Positions 1-11,548 of a DNA stretch of 64,000 bases are shown one piece after another. Position numbers and translations under genes: made by a program. Source of the DNA: Trichopria drosophilae (taxonomy: Eukaryota; Arthropoda; Insecta; Hymenoptera; Diapriidae); contig CM059582.1 in assembly GCA_030407085.1 (NCBI GenBank), positions 21,403,001-21,467,000 of the forward strand. The letters run 5' to 3'. The stretch's first letter is position 1. The number at the start of each line of letters is the position of its first letter. The notes under the pieces were generated by a model. It was not told where the DNA came from, searched no databases, and saw only the letters and a program-made list of their open reading frames with translations.

Positions 1-1104
1 CCAATTGCTCGAACCCCGCTCTTTCGAATGGTGGATGGTAAAATACTGTCAATTTTAAAATGAACGAATTACAGACCATTTTTTAACAAAAATCATGAGA
101 TTTTAAAAGTTTTTTTTCATTTATCTTTTTTTTTTTATCACTTATAGCATTACTATGCCTCAGTTCGGTATAAATAACGTGACAAAAATGTCTAAGCTTC
201 AAAATGGTGATATATGTTTTTATAAAATTCGAAATGGCGGTCCCGAAAATGGCGTCCTAAATGAAATTTTCTTGAAAAATTTGAGAACGCTCTGACACAA
301 AAATTATGAACTTTATAAAAAAAATGATAAGAGTAAAAAGTTGTTAGAATTCATCGACGAATACACTGGAATTTTGTCAGATTTTTTTAATGATATTTTG
401 AAAAAATTTTTAATTGTTTTTTTCCAAAAATTCTGAAAAAATTTGAGTACATTTTTTGTTCTTTGCATTTTTGTCCTAAAGTCGATAGTTTTCGAAGAAA
501 TAAATCTCGAATGTTGCATATTTATATATATTTTATATTTTTTCCATCGGAAATTATCAACTTTTAGAAAAAATTGCAAAGAACAAAAGATGCTAAGAAT
601 TCATCAAAGAGTATACTAGAATTTTTTCAGAATTTTTGGTAAACTTTTAAAAATTTTCAAAAAAAAAAAATTAAAAATTTTCAAAAAAAAAAAATTAAAA
701 ATTTTTTCAAAATATCATAAAAAAAATCTGACAAAATTGCAGTGTATTCGTCGATGAATTCTAACAACTTATTACTCTTATCATTTTTGTTATAAAATTC
801 ATAATTTTTGTGTCAGAGCGTTCTCAAATTTTTCAAGAAAATTTCATTTAGGATGCCATTTTCGGGACCGCCACTTCGAATTTTATAAAAACATATATAA
901 CCATTTTGAAGCTTAGACATTTTTGTCACGTTATTTATACTAAACTGAGGCATAGTAATGCTATAAGTGATAAAAAAAACGATATGAAAAAAAAACTTTT
1001 AAAATCTCATGATTTTTGTTAAAAAATGGTCTGTAATTCGTTCATATTAAAATTGACAGTATTTTACCATCCACCATTCGAACGAGCGGGGTTCGAGCAA
1101 TTGG
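1..1104. repeat. Foldback element with ~410-bp inverted arms
   Basis: The first bases, reading CCAATTGCTCGAACCCCGCT, return in reverse complement ending at 1104. Arms run about 1-414 and 694-1104 with few mismatches. The middle is A/T-rich and contains a diverged direct repeat of arm sequence (about 340-388 and 590-640). There is no credible transposase; the small minus-strand ORF in the left arm is a shadow of the repeat. The left end coincides with the window edge, so the true boundary and any target duplication cannot be judged. Confidence 0.85.
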
Positions 1105-1925
1105 AAACGTATATACCACAATTTTTTTTATTGAATTTAAATACTAAAAAATACTGACAAACTTCGTGTCAAATTTTTGTACATTTGGTCCTTAAAGGGT
1201 TAAAAGGGTTAAAACCCCTAGTAAAGATTGTAGGAGATAAATTATGCGAATGTCAATGATTATTATCATATTTCCTTTACTACAGAGATTACGCCATCTG
1301 AAAGTGGACACAATTTTACATAAGAAATATGCTCTTTGTTTTTTTTTTCTCGAATGGTCATTAAAAGAACGACGTCCCGCGCATTTTTTGATGCGCTAAT
1401 CGATAAATGGCTCATATCTCGAGTAATATTAACAATACGAAAAAAGTGATAAGAACCTTTTAAGATATATGGATATAAACAATAAATTAACCTACCACGT
1501 TTAACAAAATCTAACCGACAGATTCCGATTCAGGCGGTGAAAATCTATAAGAATCCACTCGTGGGGACATTACAGGTGACACTCTACTAGTGACGTCAGC
1601 ACTTTGATGGCATTTCGCCTAATACAACAGGCCGCATTCAACTGCAGTTTTCCCAAAGAGCGCCAGGTGGCGAAGAAATCCACGAATAGACTTGCACAGT
1701 ATTCGGTATATGTAGCATCTGGCGGTTCACCTACCTTCGTGAATTCTCTCATCGAGGTATATACGTGTACATACCAGAGGATATAAATAATTCATTTTAA
1801 CTGTCTAAATGAGAATTTATTGATATGAGTAAGAAAACACAAACTGAAATACATTCAATAAGTTGAATACATTTCTGGCAAAGGTTAAGTCAGATGTAGG
1901 TGACATCTAAGCCGTTGTAAAATCT
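1105..1925. other. AT-rich intergenic DNA
   Basis: No supported gene. Two overlapping 60-codon ORFs on opposite strands near 1570-1786 lack recognisable motifs. The segment is unremarkable apart from short GGGTTAAAA direct repeats near 1195-1215. Confidence 0.5.
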
Positions 1926-2127
1926 GAGTTTATTTTTATATACCTCTGCAGTGTACTAGGTTTACAAAAATTGTATCTGCACTTAGGATTGTTACAGTGT
2001 AATTTTACACTGTAGCCTGGTGTTAAGTCTCGAGCCTTTGAACAAGATATTTGATACGTTTTTACTAGTACAGCAGATACAATTTTTGTAAACCCAGTAC
2101 ACTGCAGAGGTATATAAAAATAAACTC
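1926..2127. repeat. Small inverted-repeat element, 55-bp arms
   Basis: Arms at 1926-1980 and 2073-2127 are near-perfect reverse complements (the left arm begins GAGTTTATTTTTATATACCT). The spacer holds a second palindrome at 1994-2013, ACAGTGTAA/TTACACTGT. Size and architecture fit a MITE. No target duplication was identified. Confidence 0.75.
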
Positions 2128-3243
2128 TTCGTACAAGGATTTAGTTGTCGAATACCATAGACATACCTTTGTCAGAAATGTACGATTCCCGCAACAAAAA
2201 AACATAATGCATATTTAAAAATGTAATGAATATGTCACGATAAAACTTTGTCATTTTATTATGTGAAAAACTCTCATTTTGGCTTTTTTAGTTTAAAAAA
2301 AATCGCATAAATTTAAATGAATTTTGTTTATAACGGAGATAGATATAGGATAATTTATGTTTCTGTTTTACAATTTATCGAAAAAAGCACTTTTAACCCA
2401 TTACCGAGCAAGCCCAACAATTTTTTGAGACTTTTTCTACCGCTAAATTCATGGGTATAACGGAAGAATAAATAGATCAGATACCATTTCTTGCATTTTT
2501 CGGTGTGCTGAATACGAATCCCGACTCGTAATTCAAAAATTCTGACGAGAAAATTGGTTATGGCGGGTTTTTTACACAAAAATAGTGAACAATTTTTATT
2601 TTTATGATTTTTTTTCGGACGTAAACCGCATCAATATCAGCAACTTTCATTACCCATCGGTGCACAAAATTATTGAACTTTAACAGGAATTTTTGATATA
2701 CATGCTTTCCCTTCTAATATGGCGGATAAAATGCAAAATCTTTCCAAAAACCCGCATTTCTCATCGTTTTTCTCAAAAACAAAATCAAAATTTTTTTAAA
2801 ATTTTAAACAATTTGAGTGTTATTTGACTAATTCTAAGACATTTTTTATCCCTGGAATTTTTTCTAAAATTCATTTTTGAAAAAAACAACGATAATGAGA
2901 AACGCGGGTTTCTGGAAAGATTTAAACAAATTTGAGAGTATTATTTGATGAATTCTAAGACATTTTTATGCTTGGAAAAGTTGTAAGAAACCCTATTAAT
3001 TTCAAAAAAGAATTGATCAAACATCATGCAAATTCTTTTCAGTCGATTTTTTTTTAATTTTACAGGTTAGTTAACATTGAAACGTACATTCCCATTTTCC
3101 GGGATCCTCTAAATAACAGAATTTTGGAAACAAAAATTTAGTACTCCTTTCGGTACTCGTTTATATAAGCAGAAAATTTGGGTTTCGAAAACAGTAAAAT
3201 TGGCTATGTGAACCCTGGTAGAAATGAAAACATTTTTTGTACA
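2128..3243. other. AT-rich DNA with a decayed foldback
   Basis: No supported gene. A degenerate inverted repeat is visible (about 2738-2790 against 2877-2923, around a CCCGCATTTCTCAT motif). A diverged direct repeat containing AATTCTAAGACATTTTT lies near 2830 and 2950. The motif CCCTGGTAGAAA occurs at 3213-3224, just outside the next element. Confidence 0.4.
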
Positions 3244-3649
3244 GTTGTACAGTCGGTGACACTGATGCCTGGGGCACAAACACATACAAGTTATAGGCGC
3301 ACATGTAACAATACCCGTATGAAATTCGCGCCAAATTTTGACAGAATTCACAATAACCTTAGTTGAGATGGTGGTTTCGTAATCTTTTATAATTTTAGTG
3401 TTGATTAAAATAATATTTTGTATTTATGTCAGGAAAACTTCAGTGATAATGTCAAGAAAAGTTAAACTTCCAGTCGAGAATAGCCCAAATCACTGATTGA
3501 GAATACCAGGATATTTAAGGTAAGTTTTGAATAATTATTAAGAGAATAATCTCACATTAGTTGGCATCATAAATTTTATTATAGTATACAATTTATTATT
3601 TGAATGAAATCAAATTTTCTAAGATGCCTGTTTAATTCATAAATTTTAG

Positions 3650-3802
3650 GTTAGCTTAGAAGACGACGGCGAGAACGACGACGGTAACGAGAACGAGAGT
3701 GACGACGCGAACGAGACCTAGGACGAAGAGAAGGTGACGGAGAACGCCGGCGACGGCGAGAACGACACAAGGACGACGACGATTACGAACTTTAAGAAAA
3801 AG
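3650..3802 (+). other. Acidic exon-like cassette in left foldback arm
   Basis: This stretch is bounded by an acceptor-like AAATTTTAG and a donor-like AAG/GTAACC. One frame reads an Asp/Glu/Asn-rich peptide (Val-Ser-Leu-Glu-Asp-Asp-Gly-Glu-Asn...), interrupted by one TAG. The inverted copy in the right arm (about 7389-7540) keeps the same frame and the same TAG, with substitutions. Whether it is ever spliced or translated is unknown; it may only be a GAC-rich low-complexity repeat that resembles an exon. Confidence 0.35.
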
Positions 3803-3928
3803 GTAACCTAAAATCATACATTTTAAATTTTGGAGCAATGATTGAAATTAATGAGCAAAAGATTAAAATTAAAACTAATTCAGCAGTTATTTCGAAATTT
3901 GATTCGAGATAGTATTATTCTAAGAAGC

Positions 3929-4128
3929 GCGGAAAGTCCGAATATGATTTCACCTTACTTTTTTTCGATTTTCTTGTTCAATTGTAAAAGTATTTCACTG
4001 AAAATTTCTGTGATTAAAATATATTTAATTAATATAATTAAAATAGTAATTCGGTTTCCGTGAAATACTTTTACAATCGAACAAGAAAAACGAAAAACAG
4101 TAACTTAATATCATATTCGGACTTTCCG
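3929..4128. repeat. Nested hairpin, ~70-bp arms
   Basis: Positions 3929-4000 (starting near GCGGAAAGTCCGAATATGAT) pair with 4060-4128, leaving a spacer of about 60 bp. A further diverged inverted copy of 3840-4000 is visible at about 5232-5380, so this module has been reused inside the large foldback. Confidence 0.7.
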
Positions 4129-4670
4129 AGGTTCTTATCTTAATACCATTTTTTACCTTAATTATTATTATTTTTCTAGCCATTGAAAATGTTTTTTTAT
4201 GAATACTATAATTGAAGAACTTTAAAATTAAATTTACTTTTAATTAATTAATATTTTGGATGTTCAGACATAGCTTCAAAATTCCAAAAACATTAACAAA
4301 ATCAATATAATGTACATTGAATATTAGCGTTTTTTATTTTTTAAATTTTGGAGCAATATCTGAATACGCAAAAGATTAAAATTATAAATAATTCAACAGC
4401 TATTCCGAATTTTTTTAATTACATTTTTAACGAAGAAATTGAATTTAAAATTATAATTGTCCATATTTACAACGAAAGTAATATTGATTTTGTTAACTTT
4501 TTTTAAACTTTATAGCTATGTCTGTTTTAATTACTTTCGTAGTAAATATCAACAAATTTTGAAAAAACGTTTGGATGGTTTTAAATTTGAAGTCTTTGTT
4601 AACAGTGTTAATAAATATATTATTATTCATATATTTTGGAGCAGTGTCTATTGAATTTCTTAAATTTTAG

Positions 4671-4713
4671 GACGTCCACGACGACGGCGACGACGACGAC
4701 GACGATGATGAAG
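4671..4713 (+). other. (GAC)n micro-exon-like cassette
   Basis: A 43-nt GAC-rich block is flanked by TTAAATTTTAG and GTAATTTAG. In one frame it reads Asp-Val-His-Asp-Asp-Gly followed by an Asp run. It is the single left-half counterpart of the cassette tandemly repeated in reverse at 6532-7260. A second block starts at 4827 after TTGAATTTTAG. Function is unknown. Confidence 0.35.
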
Positions 4714-6327
4714 GTAATTTAGACAGACATTAGTTAAATTAATTTTATATTTAATCTTTTAGATGTTGAGTCGCTTTTTTCGTTTTGGAGCATATGTTTG
4801 TTTTGTTGACGTTTTTTGAATTTTAGGATGACGAGGGAAACACGACGGCGACGAGAACGAGAACTAGACCGAGGACTAGTGAATTATAACTGGGTCATCA
4901 GTGAAGACTACGATGAAGACCGCGCCCAAGAATAAAATACCGCATTTGCAGTTTCTAAACCACCGGCAAAATAGTATATTATGCACCAAGGGCGCAATTA
5001 TCGATCACACTCGTCGGAGATCGATATTTCGCACATGGTGCATACGATACATTTTAAGACGACGGGCGTGGAGCTCGATAATTCGCTCCCGAAGGTTTCG
5101 CCGTGGGGAGAGAAATCGAGATGCATGCCCGGAGTGTTAAAAACGTTTTTTCTCGTGTAATTCATAACATATTATGAAATGTTCATTTTAAATATGTTAT
5201 TAAAAAGATTGTTAGCTATATATGTAATGAAATATGTAAGAAAAACGGAAAAAAGTAACCTAAAATCATATCCGGACTTTTCGAGGTTCTGATGTTGTTA
5301 GTTGTTACCATCTCGTATCAAATTTCGAAATAGCTGCTGAATTAGTTTTAATTTTAATCTTTTGAATGTTGAGACATTTCTCAAAAATTTAAATAATCTA
5401 AACAAAATCGATATATGTATGTATATTGAATTTTAGCTTTTTTTTTTTAATTTTGGAGCAATGTCTGAATATCCAAATGATCAAAATTATAAATAATTCA
5501 ACAGCTATTTCGAAATTTCTTAATTATATTTTTAGCGAATAAATTAAATACAAAAGTATCCAAAAGTTTTGCGCCTTGTGCGTGCGTGTGCGTGTGCATG
5601 TTCCGAAATGCTACTCATTGCATCCCGTGATTTTCCGTCAACGAGCATTTTCGCACTGTAACGTGAGGTTGCAAACCGCCTTATTAAAGTCGACGAATTA
5701 CTGTTCTCGTACTGACATTTGCGTTAATATCATTAACAACATCCGCTGCAGACATGAAGGGATTATCTTCAACGATGTTCTCTCACTCTACATGCATATC
5801 ATTTGGTTATTAAAACATTTTAAACCTTTACACTTTTAACATTTGAAACACTTTTAACACTTTTAACACTTGTAACAATTTTTCATTTTTTTTAATCTTC
5901 TCGTTCCAGTAAATTCCGTTCGTTCATCCTCGCGTTTTCTGGTCGGTTATCCCACATCTAAAAAAACATTATTGTGTAATGTATTTTATATTATATTTTA
6001 ATTCATATTCTATATCTACCATATCTATAAATAAAATTGTTCAATTTTACTCTGTCTGTCTATGTTTTACATTTTTATAATTTATATATTTTTCTAAAAA
6101 AATTTTTCTAAAGTATACATATATTTTTTTATTAAGTTATATTCAGATGTTTTTATATTATATTTTTATATTTACCTCCTTCCATAACTCTGCGTCGTGT
6201 TGGAAGCTCCTGCTCCTGATATTACATCTCTTCGCTACGAACATTGGATGTTTTCGAGCTTCGTTTATCCATAGGTAATCATGATTTGTAACAAAATCAA
6301 GCAATTCTTCCATTTTCCCTCGGGATC

Positions 6328-6428
6328 AGAGCTGCCAGATCGCGACGAGAAGTTACCCCTTCCATGCACACCTTTCGTCTCCCGACACGCGTGGAAGGGG
6401 TAACTTCTCGTCGCGTTCTGGCAGCTCT
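6328..6428. repeat. GC-rich hairpin, 40-bp stem
   Basis: Arms 6328-6367 and 6389-6428 pair almost perfectly around a 21-nt loop; the left arm starts AGAGCTGCCAGATCGCGACG. This GC-rich sequence stands out in an AT-rich surrounding. Confidence 0.85.
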
Positions 6429-6531
6429 GCTCGGGATGGGACGTCCCTTCGTGATTTCTGCACTTTTGGCCTGTATAAGATGCAAAACACAAATATATTA
6501 TATTAAATTATAAAAAAAAAAACAAAATAAA

Positions 6532-7260
6532 CATATGCTCCAAAACGAAAAAAGCGACTCAACATCTAAAAGATTAAATATAAAATTAACTCAACTAATG
6601 TCTGTCTAAATTACCTTCATCGTCGTCGTCGTTGTCGTCCTAAAATTTAAGAAAACGTTAACAAAATAAACATATGCTCCAAAACGAAAAAAGCGACTCA
6701 ACATCTAAAAGATTAAATATAAAATTAATTCAACTAATGTCTGTCTAAATTACCTCCATCGTCGTCGTCGTCGTCGTCCTAAAATTTAAGAAAACGTTAA
6801 CAAAATAAACATATGCTCCAAAACGAAAACAGCGACTCAACATCTAAAATATTAAATATAAAATTATTCTAACATGTCTAATGTCCGTCTAAATTACCTC
6901 CATCGTCGTCGTCGTCGTCGTCCTAAAATTTAAGAAAACGTTAACAAAATAAACATATGCTCCAAAACGAAAACAGCGACTCAACATCTAAAAGATTAAA
7001 TATAAAATTAATTCAACTAATGTCTGTCTAAATTACCTTCATCGTCGTCGTCGTCGTCGTCCTAAAATTTAAGAAAACGTTAACAAAATAAACATATGCT
7101 CCAAAACGAAAACAGCGACTCAACATCTAAAAGATTAAATATAAAATTAATTCAACTAATGTCTGTCTAAATTACCTTCATCGTCGTCGTCGTCGTCGTC
7201 CTAAAATTTAAGAAAACGTTAACAAAATTAACATATGCTCCAAAACGAAAACAGCAAAAT
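6532..7260 (-). repeat. Tandem array, five ~139-bp units with (GAC)n cassette
   Basis: The marker CATATGCTCCAAAACG recurs at 6532, 6671, 6810, 6954, 7093 and 7232, giving spacings of 139, 139, 144, 139 and 139 bp. On the minus strand each unit reads TTAAATTTTAG, then a GACGAC...GATGAAG block, then GTAATTTAG: an exon-sized acidic block between acceptor-like and donor-like sequences. The (GAC)n length is nearly constant among units, which suggests recent amplification. Confidence 0.85.
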
Positions 7261-8022
7261 AATTATTCAAAAAAATAAAAGCGGAAAGTCCGAATATGAT
7301 AAAGTCTGAATTAGTTTTAATTTTAATCTTTTGCTCATTAATTTCAATCATTGCTCCAAAATTTAAAATGTATGATTTTAGGTTACCTTTTTCTTAAAGT
7401 TCGTAATCGTCGTCGTCCTTGTGTCGCCGGCGTTCTCCGTCACCTTCTCTTCGTCCTAGGCCTCGTTCACGTCGTCACCCTCGTTCTCGTTCTCGTTGCC
7501 GTCGTCGTTCTCGCCGTCGTCTTCTAAGCTAACCTAAAATTTATGAATTAAACAGGCATCTTAGAAAATTTGATTTCATTCAAATAATAAATTGTATACT
7601 ATAATAAAATTTATGATGCCAACTAATGTGAGATTATTCTCTTAATAATTATTCAAAACTTACCTTAAATATCCTGGTATTCTCAATCAGTGATTCGGGC
7701 TATTCTCGACTGGAAGTTTAACTTTTCTTGACATTATCACTGAAGTTTTCACAGAAGTTTTCACAGAAGTTTTCCTGACATAAATACAAAATATTATTTT
7801 AATCAACACTAAAATTATAAAAGATTACGAAACCACCATCTCAACTAAGGTTATTGTGAATTCTGTCAAAATTTGGCGCGAATTTCATACGGGTGTTGTT
7901 ACATGTGCGCCTATAACTTGTATGTGTTTGTGCCCCAGGCATCAGTGTCACCGACTGTACAACATTCTTATTTACCATGTTAAAGGTATGGGGGAAATGG
8001 ACAGTGTAAGAAAAAAATGGAC

Positions 8023-8679
8023 AAAGGACCCCGCACACTTTAGCTTGATTTGCGGGCCCGGTTAAATTTCCTGAAACTTCGCTAAGTTGTAGTCCAGAAC
8101 AGGCCGAACAAAAGTTCTATATGGTAAAAGCCCCAAAAATCAATAGTTTTCGAGATAAAGTACTATACGATATAGTCCGGGCGTACGATATAGGCCCCCG
8201 GATCCGAGACTTTCGCATTTATTTTTTATATGCGACAACAATATTCATAGGTTTTTTTGGTCGCTGATTACGAATGTGATATCAGATTTTAAAAATTCAA
8301 AATGGCGGATCCAATATGGCGGACAATTTTTGAAAAATTAAACGAAATCGCTTGAAACTCATTATTCTGGGGTTTTTGGGGTCGCTGATCACGAATCTGA
8401 TATCAGATTTTTAAAATCTGTTATCACATTCGTAATCAGCGACAAAAAAACCTATGCATATTGTTGTTGCATATAAAAAATAAATGCGAAAGTCTCGGAT
8501 CCGGGGGCCTATATCGTACGCCCGTACTATATCGTATAGTACTTTATCTCGAAAACTATTGATTTTTGGGGCTTTTACCATATAGAACTTTTGTTGGGGC
8601 TATGCTGGACTACAACTTAGCGAAGTTTCAGGAAATTTAACCGGGCCCGCAAATCAAGCTAAAGTGTGCGGGGTCCTTT
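8023..8679. repeat. Foldback/MITE, ~270-bp arms
   Basis: Arms 8023-8292 and 8411-8679 are near-perfect inverted copies with termini AAAGGACCCCGCACACTTTA. The spacer is about 118 bp. The right end is immediately followed by the motif TTTCTACCAGGG (8677-8688). There is no coding capacity. Confidence 0.85.
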
Positions 8680-9748
8680 CTACCAGGGAAAGGCAAAACT
8701 TTAAATTCAAACGTTAAATTTCGACATTCAAATATAAAATTTGGTCTTTCATGTATCAAAGAACCTCGCACCGAATAAATGGAAAATTGGGTATAGTCAA
8801 ATCGGCTGCGGATGGAGTAACTTGTAGTTCATGATATCCTGATCAAAAGTTGTAATGGGCACAAGGTCAAAAAATGACCAGTTTTTAAGATATCAAGTGT
8901 TCAGACGAGTAAAACTAAATTTATCCATTTTTTACAGTTTAATTTTGCAATTTATTCAGGGGAGAAGGTCCCGAAAAAATTTTTTTCAACATTTGGAAAA
9001 TATTTATACTTGACCTAGAATATCTCAAGGATGTCCCCTTGAAATTTTTAAAATACAATCTTAGTTTTTAAATGTTAGCATATTTTCGCCCGCAGGTATA
9101 CGCTCGGTTTTGTAGGGCGCAGCAGGTTTACACGCGTTTTTCTCGAAACACCATTTTTTCATACTGCTTGCACGATAACTGGAAAAATAATTATTAGATT
9201 GCTTTGAAATTGTGTGAAGGTCTTCTTCAAAAATCTGGCTATACTTCAAACCTATGGTTGGGATTTTTAATGCAAATTACGGAATTTATTCTAACAAATT
9301 AATTAATAAAAAACGTTCAATTTTTAAAAATCTCTCATTTTTCTAGAAATTACTTTTTTTTGTTTTATAGGTTTGGAGTATTAAAAATAATGTTACTCGC
9401 AAAACCTATTTTGATTTTTTGTATGCAGTACAGCGCCGCCATTTTGAGAGTTAGAAACAATAAAAATCATATCGTATACTAAGGATGTATCTAACTCACA
9501 ATGAAAGATTTTAAATAAAAAACGACAATTATTCACCTCAAAAACAATTCTTGAAAATCTACCTCGTTTCGGGACCTTCCCCCCTTAAGTTCGGTAAAAA
9601 AACTTTTTCCGTGATAGGAATCAATTTAAAACATCTTTTAAGATAAAATTAATATCCAATCATTGTTTTTTGAATATTTTTGTAAGTTGTAACTGTAGTT
9701 ATATTTAAAATTCCAGTGAATTCTGTAATGGACGTGTGTCGTTCAAAA
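8680..9748. other. Non-coding DNA with weak inverted ends
   Basis: No supported gene. The sequence GGGGAGAAGGTCCCGAAA near 8960 is mirrored by TTTCGGGACCTTCCCCCC near 9577, suggesting another degraded foldback of about 0.6 kb. The minus-strand 62-codon ORF within it has no recognisable features. Confidence 0.4.
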
Positions 9749-9954
9749 TATAATGTGTCAAAAGTAGGAAATGTCGATGATCGCTGTTACTAGTACAAAA
9801 TAGTGTAAGGAGTTTAACGATCTCATTCGAATATATATACTAGAACGTGTACGTGTACATGTGCGTTCCAATTATTACAACATTAAATAACTCCTTACAC
9901 TATTTTTAACTAGTAACTGCGGTTGTCGGTATTTCCGATTTCTGACACATTATA
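9749..9954. repeat. MITE-like element, 66-bp inverted arms
   Basis: Positions 9749-9814 (TATAATGTGTCAAAAGTAGG...) pair with 9889-9954 at roughly 85-90%. The spacer of about 74 bp includes an ACGTGTACGTGTACATGTGC tract. The compact size and absence of an ORF fit a MITE. Confidence 0.75.
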
Positions 9955-11069
9955 TCGACGCCTCGGTTGATGAGTACACGGAAAGAAGCAGTGAGTTCTG
10001 TCTGGAAAGTACTGGCGGTGACCGGATATATGTTCCCTGGAAAGTCGTTCCCTTGGAAAATCGTTCATCGGAAAACCGTTCCCCTGAAGGGCCTGAAAAT
10101 TTTCATTTTTATTTTTTGTCCTGTAACTATATGTATTTTTTGTTATATGATATCATTCGTCTGAATCAAATAAATTTCATTTACTTACACCATTTTTTTC
10201 TTGTTATTATTTTTCAAGAGTAGTAATGTGCTTTATTTTGCATTTGTTTTTGATGTATTTTGATATCTATTTTTGTGCGATTGGAAATAATTTTTTCATT
10301 CTATCGCTTCCGTATCGATTTCCCAATGTTATTTTAAATCGGGGAATCTGAAATGTGCTAGTCTTCCCGCCCTTCGAAGACTCCCGACGCGCCTACTTCC
10401 CTCGTCACCACCGACTACGGAAGAAGTCAGTTCGTCGACTGCCGCAATAAGGTCTATTTCGTTCAACGGATCAACGATATCGTGATTTCTCTGGCTGTGG
10501 ATCGCCAGATCTTCGAAGAAATCTTCTACAGGGTGAGTGATAGAAGTGAACATAGGGAAACCCATGTTAAGGCTACGCGCCTCGTGATTGGTCGATTCCG
10601 GTGGAACGTTGCTTGCTTGCTGATTGGCTGTGTTAGAGTCACAAGAATGTAAACAAAATACTGTCTGTATGTATCAAATCTGATGCAGGGGGCGATAGGA
10701 GAGGAAATCGCCCGCGTGCTACCCCTTCCACCGGCCCACCCCTCCGAATGCCCTCTGCGAAACAGTCGCGGATCTCGAGCTTGCGCGTATGAGCTGGCCG
10801 CTCATTGGCTGGCCGCATTCCCGCGGCATTTCCCCCTCCTTCAAAAAAAAAAAAAAAAAAAAAATCATTATAAATGTAATAGTTTCTTTGAAATTTGTAT
10901 GCGTCAATGGATTTATTTTGTGTCTACAATTTTTAAAACAATACTTACAATAGCACCTCGTCGGAACGCGTTAAAAATCCGATTTCATAAAAAACCACAC
11001 CTCAAAAATTGAACATTCAACAACTCGACACTTCAAAAACTCATTTATACTGAAAGCCTTGTTTCCCTC
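9955..11069. other. Intergenic DNA with CCAAT-like and poly-A tracts
   Basis: A 78-codon minus-strand ORF at 10329-10565 has a mixed, coding-like composition, but the opposite strand is also open over much of the same stretch, so neither reading can be chosen. Three ATTGG (inverted CCAAT) motifs occur near 10586, 10622 and 10804 in a relatively GC-rich patch (10560-10840) that ends in a 22-nt A run at about 10843-10864. This could be a promoter or the remains of a retroposed sequence; neither is demonstrated. Confidence 0.3.
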
Positions 11070-11506
11070 TGTAGGATTATGGACAGAAATGTAGAGAGAG
11101 AGGTGCAGGATCCAGAAAAATTGAGTTGGCACAATGTTTCACTCTCAATGCTTTATTTCAGCAATACAGGGCACAACACTGTAATCCAAAGGGATGGTGC
11201 ACTCGCGACAACCGAAGATTTTTAATATTTTCCACCGTATATAACCACGTTGCGCAGAGTTCGACGCGACAGAAAACCTGTGCAGAATCGAAGTCGATGT
11301 TTCGGATGCTACAGGAAGAATGGCAAGAAACCGCACGTGTTACGCCGGAAAACGCGCAATTGAAACCAAAGAAAAGAGGTCGCCAGAGGCGTCGGAAAAT
11401 AGCGCCTTTCTTAAGGCGATTCGCAAATAATACAAACTAACTAAATTCGCCGGAGCGGCATGTCGAAACGGCGCGCTTATGAAAATAATAGTTCCATATT
11501 TGAACA
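11070..11506 (-). repeat. 3' LTR of BEL/Pao element
   Basis: Direct repeat of 17415-17851. In element orientation it starts TGTTCAAATATGG and ends CCTACA. A 104-codon plus-strand ORF inside both LTRs is an incidental open frame. The A-rich motif ATTTTTAATATTTTCC lies mid-LTR. Confidence 0.93.
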
Positions 11507-11521
11507 TACCGCCCCCCGTGA
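11507..11521 (-). other. Polypurine tract of BEL/Pao element
   Basis: On the element strand, the bases immediately upstream of the 3' LTR read CACGGGGGGCGGTA. This is a G-rich purine tract at the position expected for plus-strand priming. Confidence 0.6.
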
Positions 11522-11548
11522 GCCACGCAGGGCTCGCAACGACTTAAC

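Larger units (their letters stand above)
3244..7963. repeat. Giant foldback element (4.7 kb)
   Basis: The outer arms at 3244-3883 and 7306-7963 are inverted copies that begin GTTGTACAGTCGGTGACACT. Both arms carry the same short ATG-led frame (Met-Ser-Arg-Lys..., left copy near 3449), a strong donor-like GGTAAGT (3519 area) and a GAC/GAG-rich block. The interior contains nested hairpins and a 139-bp tandem array that is single-copy in the left half. The right arm has an extra duplication of GAAGTTTTCACA around 7742-7775. No transposase was recognised. It could be a non-autonomous DNA transposon or a captured, inverted-duplicated gene fragment. Confidence 0.8.

Noticed and set aside
1604..1786. 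Overlapping opposite-strand 60-codon ORFs
   Set aside because: Too short, no motifs, and both strands equally open.
3656..3838. Val/Leu-rich minus-strand ORF resembling a membrane protein
   Set aside because: It is the antisense reading of the GAC/GAG-rich block; antisense of GAC/AAC repeats always yields Val/Leu-rich peptides.
11126..11440. 104-codon ORF on the plus strand, duplicated at 17471-17785
   Set aside because: It lies wholly inside both LTRs and is antisense to the element. The duplication is explained by the LTR repeat, not by a gene family.
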